Of a stretch of 64,000 nt of DNA, positions 33,038 to 42,466 are shown in pieces. The translations under genes and the position numbers were made by a program. The notes beneath the pieces were generated by a model. It saw only the letters and a program-made list of their open reading frames with translations, was not told where the DNA came from and searched no databases. The DNA comes from Strigamia acuminata (lineage: Eukaryota > Arthropoda > Chilopoda > Geophilomorpha > Linotaeniidae): NCBI GenBank assembly GCA_949358305.1, contig OX442324.1:9397601-9461600 (forward strand), written 5' to 3'. Position 1 is the stretch's first letter, and every line of letters starts with the position of its first letter.

Positions 33038-33800
33038 CGTATTCGACTCGCTTTCGAGTCGAGTACAAATTTTGCTCTTCTTCAACGCGAAATCGTATTC
33101 GACTCGTTTTCGAGTCGAGTACGAATTTTGCCCTTCTTCAACGCGAAATCGTATTCGACTCGTTTTCGAGTCGAGTACGAGTTTTGCCCTTCTTCAACGC
33201 GAAATCGTATTCGACTCGTTTTCGAGTCGAGTGCGAGTTTTGCCCTTCTTCAACGCGAAATCGTATTCGACTCGTTTTCGAGTCGAATGCGAATTTTGCC
33301 CTTCTTCAACGCGAAATCGTATTCGACTCGTTTTCGAGTCGAATGCGAATTTTGCCCTTCTTCAACGCGAAATCGTATTCGACTCGTTTTCGAGTCGAGT
33401 ACGAGTTTTGCCCTTCTTCAACGCGAAATCGTATTCGACTCGTTTTCGAGTCGAATGCGAATTTTGCCCTTCTTCAACGCGAAATCGTATTCGACTCGTT
33501 TTCGAGTCGAGTACGAGTTTTGCCCTTCTTCAACGCGAAATCGTATTCGACTCGTTTTCGAGTCGAGTACGAGTTTTGCCCTTCTTCAACGCGAAATCGT
33601 ATTCGACTCGTTTTCGAGTCGAGTACGAGTTTTGCCCTTCTTCAACGCGAAATCGTATTCGACTCGTTTTCGAGTCGAATGCGAATTTTGCCCTTCTTCA
33701 ACGCGAAATCGTATTCGACTCGTTTTCGAGTCGAGTACGAGTTTTGCCCTTCTTCAACGCGAAATCGTATTCGACTCGCTTTCGAGTCAAATGCGAATTT
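33038..33800 (+). repeat. 56-bp hairpin minisatellite, left arm (about 13.6 copies before Copia-1)
   Basis: The unit contains GCCCTTCTTCAACGCGAAAT and the perfect hairpin TCGACTCG/CGAGTCGA with loop TTTT. Copies differ mainly at GAGTACGAG versus GAATGCGAA. Because 56 is not a multiple of three, all three forward frames stay open for about 300 codons; these are not genes. The array resumes at 40662 after Copia-1. Confidence 0.93.
33796..33800. repeat. Copia-1 target-site duplication, left copy (AATTT)
   Basis: AATTT of a minisatellite unit is repeated at 40662-40666, so Copia-1 inserted within the 56-bp repeat. Confidence 0.85.
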
Positions 33801-34271
33801 TGTTGTTTATCGATGCCAAACAGTCCTCCGTACTTGTTTTGCACATTTCTTAATGTATTACTGCATTATGCAGCCTAGTGTATTTATTAGGATTTATTTC
33901 ATTATTTAACATTGGGCATAATGCTGCCTGCATCATGTTAGTATTAGTTTACTTTTTCCAACACCAGATGGTGTCACTTGTATGTTTTTCACAATCACAA
34001 TGGCCGCTTGCATGCCAGCAAGCACTCATGTATTTTCTCCATCTAAATGGACCAAATTATGTAAGCATTTTCGTTTTTATTAAACATTTAGTTTATTTTA
34101 CATTGTGTTTGCTATATATGAGCACTTTAGAGTGCAGTGACTTCATTTTCCACCATTTTCAAGCGCTGGAGGTGCGCGCACGTCATTGCGCTCATGTTAG
34201 CCGTTTTTTTTGGCATTTAAACTCGCTTCCACACACAGTATTTTATACTGTGAGCGCACTCCTCTGCTACA
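33801..34271 (+). repeat. Copia-1 5' LTR
   Basis: Starts TGTTGTTTATCG and ends CTCTGCTACA. A TATATAT at 34113-34119 is the likely TATA box. It matches 40191-40661 base for base as far as I can see. Confidence 0.95.
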
Positions 34272-34273
34272 AG

Positions 34274-34286
34274 TGGTAGCAGAGGG
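34274..34286 (+). promoter_or_regulatory. Copia-1 primer binding site (initiator-Met tRNA)
   Basis: TGGTAGCAGAGGG starts two bases after the LTR. TGGTAGCAGAG is complementary to the 3' end of animal initiator-Met tRNA (CTCTGCTACCA). Copia-2 has the same site. Confidence 0.75.
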
Positions 34287-35142
34287 TGGTTGCTATCCTT
34301 GCAGCACGCCGAAACCGCTAATTTTTATCGCCATTTTCGCGAAATTCGCGAATTTGCGATAAATTTTCTATTTGCAGATTACGCCGATTTCCGCGACGAT
34401 TTTCGTCTCTAGAACGTTCGAGACGACACGCCGACGTTCTCACGTAGTCTGCACGACCAACTCTACGATTTTTCATTTAATTTCGTCCGAATTTCTGCGG
34501 GTTTCGCAATTTTCGAGACGAATTTCAATTTATTTTCAGATTTTCGCTGTTTTCCAACGAGAATCAACGTTGGAAACCCGTTTTACACAGCGTGAACGAC
34601 GATTTGGACTAATTCCCGACTTAGTACACCGTGTACGGTCGTTGTATCGACGATTTTTCTCGAAGAAACGACGATTTTCGACGATTTTCGCATTTAAATG
34701 CGCAACTACGCCATTTTCATCTCTAGATTGGCGCAACGTCTCATCACACTAATTAATACTTGCCTTTCAGTTGTCGTAATTAGCTTGTTAGTATTTAAGG
34801 TCGTATTAAGTTTTTGTGGGTCCTTTAGAATAGTTTTTGCTCTTCTGTTCCAGTCGGAACTACCGCATTAACTCATTCCTAGCCAGTGCTTACCGTGGCC
34901 AACAGGTACTCCCGCGCCTCCAGGCAGGCGAACGGACCCCTGTGTGTTGGCTGGCTAGGGTTATTTGGCCACTTCAGAAGTGGTCGCCCAATTCGATTGA
35001 TATCCGCTTTGACAGTGCTCCGATTAGTGCGCCGTATTTGTGTAGTGCTACGCGATATTGTGCACCGAGACCGTCAAGTGCTCCAATTGTACCATTCTCC
35101 ATCCAGTGTGTTTTGCTACGGGTTGTTTCGTAACTCCACGTC
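34287..35142 (+). other. Copia-1 5' leader
   Basis: About 860 bp between PBS and gag. It contains several short frames but nothing that resembles a protein. Confidence 0.5.
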
Positions 35143-36090
35143 ATGTCGAAGTCTGCAGACGAAAATCCAGGACGTCTTCCCATCCTTAGCGTAGGAAACT
35201 ACGAACTTTGGCAGCGCTCAATGCGCATGGTACTCCGAAGCGAGGAATTGTGGGAACACAAAACGGAAGAAGAAGAGCAAGATTTCCTTAAAACCGCCGG
35301 AGATAAGGAAAAGAAGAAATACAAGCGTCGTAAAGCCAAGGCATTAGGCTTAATATACTGTTCTGTAAGCGAGGCGAAGAAGTCTGCGCTGGATGATTGT
35401 AAAACCCCGAAGGAAGCATGGGACATTTTAGCCAACATTTATGCGCCATCATCTCGCGCTCGACAGGCAGCCATGCGCCGCGAATTTTTGAATTTGCGCC
35501 TAGAGCAGGGCGAAGATATGGCCGACTTCTTAGGACGCGTTGACTATCATGTCCGCCAAATGAAGGATATCGGAGAGATAACTTCGTCTGATCACCACGC
35601 TTACCAATACTTGGACTTATTACCTCGTGAATATTCACAAATTTCATTCACGACATATCACTTGCCCAAAGGAGAATTTACACCAAAGAAAGTGTCTGAA
35701 CAATTGCTCGCGGAACATATGCGACTCAAAGCTATGGATTCGCGCGACATAGACAATTCTAAATCTCCACGTGCCTATGCTGGTGAAAAACAGCAACGTG
35801 GGAGAAATCGTTCTCGTCCCTCTCGACCGTTGTCTTCGGTGCAGTGCTTCAACTGCCAGGAATTTGGCCATTACGCAAATAAATGTCCTTTGCCATCGCG
35901 CCGAGATGACAAGAATCAACCAACAGCTTCACTTCAAAGGAAGCCAAGAAGTTCTAGCCGCAAACGCAACAAGAACTCAAACCGTGATGATTCGAGGCCA
36001 AGGGGGAATTCCAGCGCAAGACGGGAAACGAACTTTTTTTGCCAGTGCGCCTCAACCAATGCCCACAATTCACTTCATGCAATCACATGA
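35143..36090 (+). CDS. gag: Copia-1 Gag region
   Basis: Copia-type Gag, start ATG 35143. Residues about 15-200 form the helical Gag domain (SVGNYELWQRSM, RRKAKALGLIYCSVS, AWDILANIYAPSSRARQ, LDLLPREYSQI). A CCHC zinc knuckle lies at C235, C238, H243, C248, preceded and followed by Arg/Ser-rich basic stretches. The frame ends at 36090, but homology with Copia-2 shows the protein continuing in the frame one base over from about 36032. Most Copia elements make one Gag-Pol reading frame, so this copy either carries an extra base in the T7 run or uses a +1 shift. Confidence 0.9.
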   Translation: MSKSADENPGRLPILSVGNYELWQRSMRMVLRSEELWEHKTEEEEQDFLKTAGDKEKKKYKRRKAKALGLIYCSVSEAKKSALDDCKTPKEAWDILANIYAPSSRARQAAMRREFLNLRLEQGEDMADFLGRVDYHVRQMKDIGEITSSDHHAYQYLDLLPREYSQISFTTYHLPKGEFTPKKVSEQLLAEHMRLKAMDSRDIDNSKSPRAYAGEKQQRGRNRSRPSRPLSSVQCFNCQEFGHYANKCPLPSRRDDKNQPTASLQRKPRSSSRKRNKNSNRDDSRPRGNSSARRETNFFCQCASTNAHNSLHAIT

Positions 36091-39000
36091 ATGGATAGTG
36101 GATTGTGGGGCAACGGATCATGTGTGCCACGTCCAGGCTTGGTTTCAGGACTTTGTTAAAGTTGTGCCCTTTAACATAGCATTAGGTCAAGGACATTCCG
36201 AAGTTCTTGGAAAGGGCAAAGTCCAGATTGTCACAATGATCAACAATGTAGAATGTGTCGCGAATCTCCAAGATGTGCTGTTTGCGCCAAAATTTGAGGC
36301 GAATTTGATCTCCGTATCAAAAATGGACAAAGCCAAACATCATATCCATATTTGGAATGGAGACGTCTATGTCTACAAATCCGACATTAATCATCCAATG
36401 CTTCGAGCCAAAGAAAAGGGCGGTCTGTATTACGTCGACGGCTTATGTACACCCTCAACAGTCATATCAACAGTTAATGCGCCAGTTATACAGACGACCG
36501 CTCCAGCCCGAACATTAGTCACGGCAGAAGAGGACTACATTCAATATCCAAAGGCAAAGAAAAAGTCGAAGGACCCGGAACTGTTTACGGATTTTCGGCT
36601 CGAATTCCCTCCTTTGCCGAATGAAATTCCTCCACCTGCACCAATTAAAGTAACCCAGTCCAAGACACTTCCTGTACCTACTCCCACCAATTCGTTACCT
36701 CAAGTCCCATCCTTTGCCAAGACATTAAAGGCAAACCCACCGATCTCCCAACCGAATTCAAATTCAAAACCGAATTCAAAGCCAACCAACGCAAAGAAGG
36801 TTGCAGCACCATCGGTTAAAAAGGATGCGACAGGGATATGGCACAGCAGATTGGGTCATCTTCACACCAATGCTATGAAACTTTTGGCCGGAAATGAACA
36901 AGTTTACGGAGTTACACCGGCAGAAGTGAACAAAGAACTATCGTGTAATCATTGTCGAATTGCGAAATCAACGCGCATTTCTCATAAACCTGATGAACAT
37001 CCTATTTCTACAAAGGCTCTAGATCTCCTACACATGGACGTGTGGGGAGCTTCAAGAACGACTTCCTACGGAGGCGCGCGTTATGTGCTAACGATTATCG
37101 ACGACGCCACGCGCTATGCCTGGATATTTCCGATGGCTCAAAAATCCCAAGTATTTGGATTGTTCAAAGACTACGTCACACGAATCGAACGAGTGACAGG
37201 CAAACGAGTGAAGGCCATCCGAACTGACCGAGGAGGGGAGTTCTTATCAAACGAATTCGACCGCTATTTAAAGAAAACTGGGATTCAAGCCCAACGGACC
37301 AATCCACATAGTCCCGCTATGAATGGCACAGCGGAAAGAATAAACCGCACCATGGCGGATTACACGCGTGCCATCCTAGACGAAACCGGACTTCCGAATG
37401 AACTTTGGGCGGAATTCGCAGTAACTTTCTCTTATATAAAGAACCGGTGCCCTCATTCTCGTCTCAAAAATGAGGTGCCTTATATTCTGTGGCGCCGACG
37501 TGCCCTTTCGCTCCGACACCTCCGGAAGTTAGGCTCCAAATGCTGGGTACATCACACGGCTCCTGGCAGGGACAAATTGGATCCACGAGCTTGGGAGGGC
37601 TATTTGGTTGGATACGCCACGACAACGCGAGGTTATCGCGTCTGGAATCCAACAGATAACAAAGTCATCGAATCCATTCACGTCCAAATTGACGAACGGC
37701 AATCCTACAAACGTTCCAACCATTATCGAGGTCCGCAGCAACCGTGGATGGGACCAGATGAGGACCAATCGCATCAAACATCGCAAACTTATCAACCATT
37801 GCGCATTTCACAACCGCATGTGAGGTTTGACGACGGACTGGAATATACCGATTGGCCCAAATTTCCGGATTCGGAAGATGAATGCGATACAGACTATGAC
37901 TCTGACGATTCAGCTCCGCCAGGCGCTCAAGCCCGGACACCACCAGGGTCTCCAATTAGGATTCCAACACCTGTCCTATCTCCAATAATTTCTCCAGTGA
38001 TATCTCGAGCGCCAAGCCCACTTATCACACCAGGTAATACACCAACTCACACACCGCCAGGAACACCACCGGGTTCACCACCACGTTTCGTAAATGCTCG
38101 TCGAGGCTCTCGAGGGAATGCACCTCAAGCACATCCAGCAGCACAGCATGGCCCACCTCCAACTGGAGCTGCAACTGCTTATAAATGGCGTTACGTTGGA
38201 GGCGATTCAGTGTGTAGACACTGGAAAAGGGAGGAACATTTGCGCAAAGTGCAGGAACCTGGCAAATTGAAAACAGATGTTTATTATTTCCCAGAAGCAG
38301 GACTCCGACTACGTTCTAGAGGTGAGGTTGAGGAATTCTGTCACATGAACAACATTCCGTATGATTCCGAACTATTTTATTTTGGCAACATGGAATACGA
38401 ATTAGAAGATCTTCCATTGCCTCTTCCTAGAGTACACCTGTGTCGTCGTGATCCCACTAGTTACGCAGAGGCTGTAAGATTTCCGGATGCAACCAAATGG
38501 CAGAAAGCCATTAATGAAGAGTTAGACACTTTTGCTGAAAGAGGCGTCTATGAAGAGGTCCCTAAACCGGAAAATACAACCATATTAGGGTGCAAGTGGC
38601 TCTTCAAACTGAAGGAAGATGCTCTAGGCAAGCCAGCAAGATATCGCGCCAGATTAGTGGCACAGGGTTTTCGTCAGACGTTAGGAGTAGACTATGATGA
38701 GGTATTCAGCCCTGTTGTCAACTTTGTATTGATACGCCTATTCTTCTGCCTATTAGTAGTCCTCAAAGGGTGGAAGGACGCGCACTTAGATGTGAAATGC
38801 ACGTACCTATACGGCGATCTTGCGCACAAAGTATATATGCGCATTCCAGCTGGTGCAACATGTTCAAATCCAAATCACGTATGGCTCCTAATAAAATCGC
38901 TCTATGGACTCCACCAGTCCGGGCGCCAATGGTTTGAAAAACTGGATCAAACATTGCGCGATTTGGGATTTCGCAGATTACCAGGATGCAACTGTGTATA

Positions 39001-39982
39001 CATATACGGAACTTCCGCCGTGATGCTAATATACGTCGATGATATAGTTCTATTTTACGCGACGGATAACGTCCTTACACAATTAATTGCGCTCATCAGC
39101 ACCAAATTCGATGTCGTGAATTTAGGACCAATTACGAAACTCTTAGGTGTAGAGTTCATCCGTACTCCCAAAGAAATCTTCATCATCCAACGTGCATACA
39201 TACAGAAGATTCTTAAGAAATTTGAAATTGTCGCCGATAAACTCATCAAGGTCCCAGTAACACCAGGAACGACGCTCGTCAAAGGGTCGAAAGAGGACTT
39301 GCCAGAATTTCCTTATCGTTCGTTAATTGGCTCTCTTCTCTTCCTCGCATCGAGGACACGACCTGATATATTATTCTCAGTGATAATGTTGTCACAGTTC
39401 AATAATTGCTACAACCACACTCACATCAAAGCGCTCATGCAGGTTGTGCGCTACGTAGGCAATACTTTGGATTACGCAATTGAACTGTCAAATTGTTCCA
39501 ATGGACAACTATGGGGATATACTGACGCGTCCTGGGCCACCGAAGTCAGCACTTCTTTGAGTTTCGGCGGGTATATAGCCTATATTGGAAACGTCCCCAT
39601 CGGATGGAGTTGTCGAAAACAGACCAGCGTGGCGTGCTCAACGATGGAGGCGGAGTTTGTCGCCCTCGTTGAGTGCGTCCGTGAGCTTTATTGGCTGGAT
39701 TACGTCTACAGTTCCGTCCCGATGCTGAATAGATCAACACCACCTTTAGTGTTCTCCGATGCGCTTTCTTCCATCCAATTCACATCAAATGACGTGGAGA
39801 ACAGTAAAACGAAACATATCCGAGTGAAATTTCATTGGATTCGGGAATGGTACACAGCAGGTGCATTCCAATTGCGCAAAGTCCCCGGATCAATGAACGT
39901 GGCAGACATCTTTACCAAATGGTTGGGCTCATCTCAACTGCGTCTCCTGATTTCCCGGATTTTCAATTTCAACCTATCGTGA
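36032..39982 (+). CDS. pol: Copia-1 Pol region (PR-IN-RT-RNase H)
   Basis: This frame is open from 35771, but homology starts near 36032. Numbering from 35771: protease DCGATDHV at 111; the GAG-pre-integrase zinc segment WHSRLGHLHTN...CNHC; integrase core with D in HMDVWG, D in RTDRGGEF and E in NGTAERINR; a Pro-rich linker (about 720-780); RT with YRARLVAQGF and the YVDD active site at 1088 (bases 39032-39043); RNase H with YTDASW, MEAEFVAL, VFSDALSS and NVADIFTKWL. All catalytic residues that I can place are present. It is intact apart from the frame change at its start. Codons 1 to about 85 of the open frame are a shadow of gag. Confidence 0.93.
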   Translation, partial: TFFASAPQPMPTIHFMQSHEWIVDCGATDHVCHVQAWFQDFVKVVPFNIALGQGHSEVLGKGKVQIVTMINNVECVANLQDVLFAPKFEANLISVSKMDKAKHHIHIWNGDVYVYKSDINHPMLRAKEKGGLYYVDGLCTPSTVISTVNAPVIQTTAPARTLVTAEEDYIQYPKAKKKSKDPELFTDFRLEFPPLPNEIPPPAPIKVTQSKTLPVPTPTNSLPQVPSFAKTLKANPPISQPNSNSKPNSKPTNAKKVAAPSVKKDATGIWHSRLGHLHTNAMKLLAGNEQVYGVTPAEVNKELSCNHCRIAKSTRISHKPDEHPISTKALDLLHMDVWGASRTTSYGGARYVLTIIDDATRYAWIFPMAQKSQVFGLFKDYVTRIERVTGKRVKAIRTDRGGEFLSNEFDRYLKKTGIQAQRTNPHSPAMNGTAERINRTMADYTRAILDETGLPNELWAEFAVTFSYIKNRCPHSRLKNEVPYILWRRRALSLRHLRKLGSKCWVHHTAPGRDKLDPRAWEGYLVGYATTTRGYRVWNPTDNKVIESIHVQIDERQSYKRSNHYRGPQQPWMGPDEDQSHQTSQTYQPLRISQPHVRFDDGLEYTDWPKFPDSEDECDTDYDSDDSAPPGAQARTPPGSPIRIPTPVLSPIISPVISRAPSPLITPGNTPTHTPPGTPPGSPPRFVNARRGSRGNAPQAHPAAQHGPPPTGAATAYKWRYVGGDSVCRHWKREEHLRKVQEPGKLKTDVYYFPEAGLRLRSRGEVEEFCHMNNIPYDSELFYFGNMEYELEDLPLPLPRVHLCRRDPTSYAEAVRFPDATKWQKAINEELDTFAERGVYEEVPKPENTTILGCKWLFKLKEDALGKPARYRARLVAQGFRQTLGVDYDEVFSPVVNFVLIRLFFCLLVVLKGWKDAHLDVKCTYLYGDLAHKVYMRIPAGATCSNPNHVWLLIKSLYGLHQSGRQWFEKLDQTLRDLGFRRLPGCNCVYIYGTSAVMLIYVDDIVLFYATDNVLTQLIALISTKFDVVNLGPITKLLGVEFIRTPKEIFIIQRAYIQKILKKFEIVADKLIKVPVTPGTTLVKGSKEDLPEFPYRSLIGSLLFLASRTRPDILFSVIMLSQFNNCYNHTHIKALMQVVRYVGNTLDYAIELSNCSNGQLWGYTDASWATEVSTSLSFGGYIAYIGNVPIGWSCRKQTSVACSTMEAEFVALVECVRELYWLDYVYSSVPMLNRSTPPLVFSDALSSIQFTSNDVENSKTKHIRVKFHWIREWYTAGAFQLRKVPGSMNVADIFTKWLGSSQLRLLISRIFNFNLS

Positions 39983-40190
39983 CATTCTTAATTTAGTTTT
40001 ACCCGAATTTTGAGGATCATCGAGTTCCAGTGGGAATTTTCGGGCTTCCGTAGTGATTAATATAACAGTACCCGGCTCGATGTTCCGAATTATTATTTCC
40101 ATTATTATTATTCAATGTAAAGTTACATTTAAAGTTTTTCCCTTAACTTATTCTTTATTTTTGCGGCTATTTGCCATCGAAGGGGGAAAT
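39983..40190 (+). other. Copia-1 3' non-coding region with polypurine tract
   Basis: 208 bp without an ORF. GAAGGGGGAAAT at its end directly precedes the 3' LTR and is the PPT. Confidence 0.75.
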
Positions 40191-40661
40191 TGTTGTTTAT
40201 CGATGCCAAACAGTCCTCCGTACTTGTTTTGCACATTTCTTAATGTATTACTGCATTATGCAGCCTAGTGTATTTATTAGGATTTATTTCATTATTTAAC
40301 ATTGGGCATAATGCTGCCTGCATCATGTTAGTATTAGTTTACTTTTTCCAACACCAGATGGTGTCACTTGTATGTTTTTCACAATCACAATGGCCGCTTG
40401 CATGCCAGCAAGCACTCATGTATTTTCTCCATCTAAATGGACCAAATTATGTAAGCATTTTCGTTTTTATTAAACATTTAGTTTATTTTACATTGTGTTT
40501 GCTATATATGAGCACTTTAGAGTGCAGTGACTTCATTTTCCACCATTTTCAAGCGCTGGAGGTGCGCGCACGTCATTGCGCTCATGTTAGCCGTTTTTTT
40601 TGGCATTTAAACTCGCTTCCACACACAGTATTTTATACTGTGAGCGCACTCCTCTGCTACA
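40191..40661 (+). repeat. Copia-1 3' LTR
   Basis: 471 bp, matching the 5' LTR; followed by the TSD AATTT and the continuation of the minisatellite. Confidence 0.95.
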
Positions 40662-40832
40662 AATTTTGCCCTTCTTCAACGCGAAATCGTATTCGACTCG
40701 TTTTCGAGTCGAGTACGAGTTTTGCCCTTCTTCAACGCAAAATCGTATTCGACTCGTTTTCGAGTCGAATGCGAATTTTGCCCTTCTTCAACGCGAAATC
40801 GTATTCGACTCGTTTTCGAGTCGAATGCGAGA
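40662..40832 (+). repeat. 56-bp minisatellite, continuation of the left arm after Copia-1 (about 3 copies)
   Basis: Same unit and orientation as 33038-33800. The first five bases are the duplicated target AATTT. It ends where GATGGTCGATTTTTG leads into the palindromic core. Confidence 0.9.
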
Positions 40833-40962
40833 TGGTCGATTTTTGTTTCCCGGACTTTGATTCGTATTCGAGTTGTTACGAGTTCGTATTTTGATCGTAT
40901 TCGTATTCGAATCGAATTTGAATCGTATTCGAATCGAATACGAATCGAATTCGAGTCGTATT

Positions 40963-41321
40963 CGAGATGGTCGATGATTTCCACTCGCTGGTATACGCGT
41001 TGTATACGAGCTCGTATTTTGATCGTAATCGTAAACGAATCGTTTACAAGTCGTATACAAGTTGTATACGACGTGTATACACCTCGTATACGAACGAAGT
41101 TTGTGAAAACACAATTTCCAAATAAGACGTATGTGACTACTATGTGTTTTCATGTCGTAGTAAGTATCCGGTGGATTTTCCAAACTTCGTTCGTATACGA
41201 GGTGTATACACGTCGTATACAACTTGTATACGACTTGTAAACGATTCGTTTACGATTACGATCAAAATACGAGCTCGTATACAACGCGTATACGAGCGAG
41301 TGGAAATCATCGACCATCTCG
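40963..41321. repeat. Palindrome 1: 140-bp inverted arms, 79-bp loop
   Basis: The left arm 40963-41102 and the right arm 41182-41321 are reverse complements with one mismatch noted (near 40990). The arms are themselves rich in small palindromes such as GTATAC and GAGCTC. The loop (41103-41181) contains a further 9-bp stem, GAAAACACA/TGTGTTTTC. Outside the arms the match continues more weakly. Confidence 0.9.
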
Positions 41322-41504
41322 AATGCGACTCGAATACGATTCGAATACATCTCGAATACATCTCGAATACGAGTCGTACGAGTCAAAGTCCGGGAACGGG
41401 TCATCGTATTCGAGTTGTTACGAGTTCGTATTTTGATCGTATTCGTATTCGAATCGAATTCGAATCGTATTCGAATCGAATACGAATCGAATTCGAGTCG
41501 TATT

Positions 41505-41863
41505 CGAGATGGTCGATGATTTCCACTCGCTCGTATACGCGTTGTATACGAGCTCGTATTTTGATCGTAATCGTAAACGAATCGTTTACAAGTCGTATAC
41601 AAGTTGTATACGACGTGTATACACCTCGTATACGAACGAAGTTTGTGAAAACACAATTTCCAAATAAGACGTATGTGACTACTATGTGTTTTCATGTCGT
41701 AGTAAGTATCCGGTGGATTTTCCAAACTTCGTTCGTATACGAGGTGTATACACGTCGTATACAACTTGTATACGACTTGTAAACGATTCGTTTACGATTA
41801 CGATCAAAATACGAGCTTGTATACAACGCATATACGAGCGAGTGGAAATCATCGACCATCTCG
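41505..41863. repeat. Palindrome 2: second copy at +542 bp
   Basis: Arms 41505-41644 and 41724-41863, loop 41645-41723. It is the same sequence as palindrome 1 except for a few changes, including two in the right arm near 41817 and 41830. Together they form a direct repeat with a period of 542 bp. Confidence 0.9.
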
Positions 41864-41954
41864 AATGCGACTCGAATACGATTCGAATACATCTCGAATA
41901 CATCTCGAATACGAGTCGTACGAGTCAAAGTCCGGGAACGGGTCATCGACTATC

Positions 41955-42370
41955 TCGTATTCGACTCAAAAACGAGTCGAATACGATTTCGCGTTGAGAA
42001 AGAAAGGGCAAAATTCGTACTCGACTCGAAAACGAGTCGAATACGATTTCTCGTTGAAGAAGGGCAAAATTCGCATTCGACTCGAAAGCGAGTCGAATAC
42101 GATTTCGCGTTGAAGAAGGGCAAAACTCGTACTCGACTCGAAAACGAGTCGAATACGATTTCGCGTTGAAGAAGGGCAAAACTCGTACTCGACTCGAAAA
42201 CGAGTCGAATACGATTTCTCGTTGAAGAAGGGCAAAATTCGTACTCGACTCGAAAACGAGTCGAATACGATTTCTCGTTGAAGAAGGGCAAAATTCGCAT
42301 TCGACTCGAAAGCGAGTCGAATACGATTTCGCGTTGAAGAAGGGCAAAACTCGTACTCGTACTCGTACTC
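41955..42370 (-). repeat. 56-bp minisatellite in reverse orientation, right arm (about 7 copies)
   Basis: Reverse complement of the left-arm unit, with the same TCGACTCG/CGAGTCGA hairpins. The first copy has a slightly different spacer (GAGAAAGAAAGGGC). The array ends in CTCGTACTCGTACTC, directly against satellite sequence at 42371. Confidence 0.92.
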
Positions 42371-42466
42371 GCCGCGATAGGCCATCGAACCCGAATGTGT
42401 GTGATGCGAAACGCGCGAGTACGCGCGCGGAGAACGCGCGGCAATGCTAGCAACAGGAGCGCAACT
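42371..42466. repeat. Satellite fragment between the Foldback-like element and Copia-2
   Basis: It matches 1015-1108 of the first unit with small differences (AACCC for AATCC, GCGCGAG for GCGAG). It is the continuation of the unit that broke off at 16154; only the 34 bases equivalent to 981-1014 are missing. The last five bases are the Copia-2 TSD. Confidence 0.9.
42462..42466. repeat. Copia-2 target-site duplication, left copy (CAACT)
   Basis: It is repeated at 57126-57130, where the satellite unit continues. Confidence 0.85.

Larger units (their letters stand above)
33801..40661 (+). mobile_element. Copia-1: complete 6.9-kb Ty1/Copia LTR retrotransposon
   Basis: Two 471-bp LTRs that look identical, PBS for initiator-Met tRNA, gag, pol with integrase ahead of RT (Copia order), a purine tract and a 5-bp TSD. 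Identical LTRs mean a very recent insertion. The only defect seen is a frame change between gag and pol at a T run (36034-36040). Confidence 0.96.
33038..42370. mobile_element. Foldback-like element: inverted minisatellite arms around a palindromic core, split by Copia-1
   Basis: Without Copia-1 (33801-40661 plus one TSD copy) this is about 2.5 kb. The left arm is a 56-bp minisatellite (33038-33800 and 40662-40832). The right arm is the same minisatellite in reverse orientation (about 41955-42370). Between them lie two 542-bp repeats, each with a 140-bp palindrome. Just inside the arms, CCCGGACTTTGA (left) and TCAAAGTCCGGG (right) also mirror each other. Long inverted ends made of short tandem repeats are the hallmark of Drosophila Foldback elements; assignment here rests on architecture only and no transposase is present. 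Its left limit is approximate, and the right limit abuts satellite sequence. Confidence 0.65.

Noticed and set aside
33038-33800. CRISPR-like array
   Set aside because: The units are contiguous and nearly identical with no variable spacers, there are no cas genes, and the setting is eukaryotic.
32955-33909. Three overlapping ORFs of 241-307 codons in all forward frames
   Set aside because: They arise because the 56-bp minisatellite has no stop codons in any frame and 56 is not a multiple of three, so each frame cycles through the same three peptides. They run into the Copia-1 LTR.
40268-40894. 208-codon ORF across the Copia-1 3' LTR and the minisatellite
   Set aside because: It spans an insertion junction and is made of LTR plus repeat sequence.
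41144-41782. ORFs of 167-212 codons on both strands of the palindromes
   Set aside because: They are produced by palindromic, stop-poor TCGTATTCGA-type sequence; both strands give almost the same peptide.
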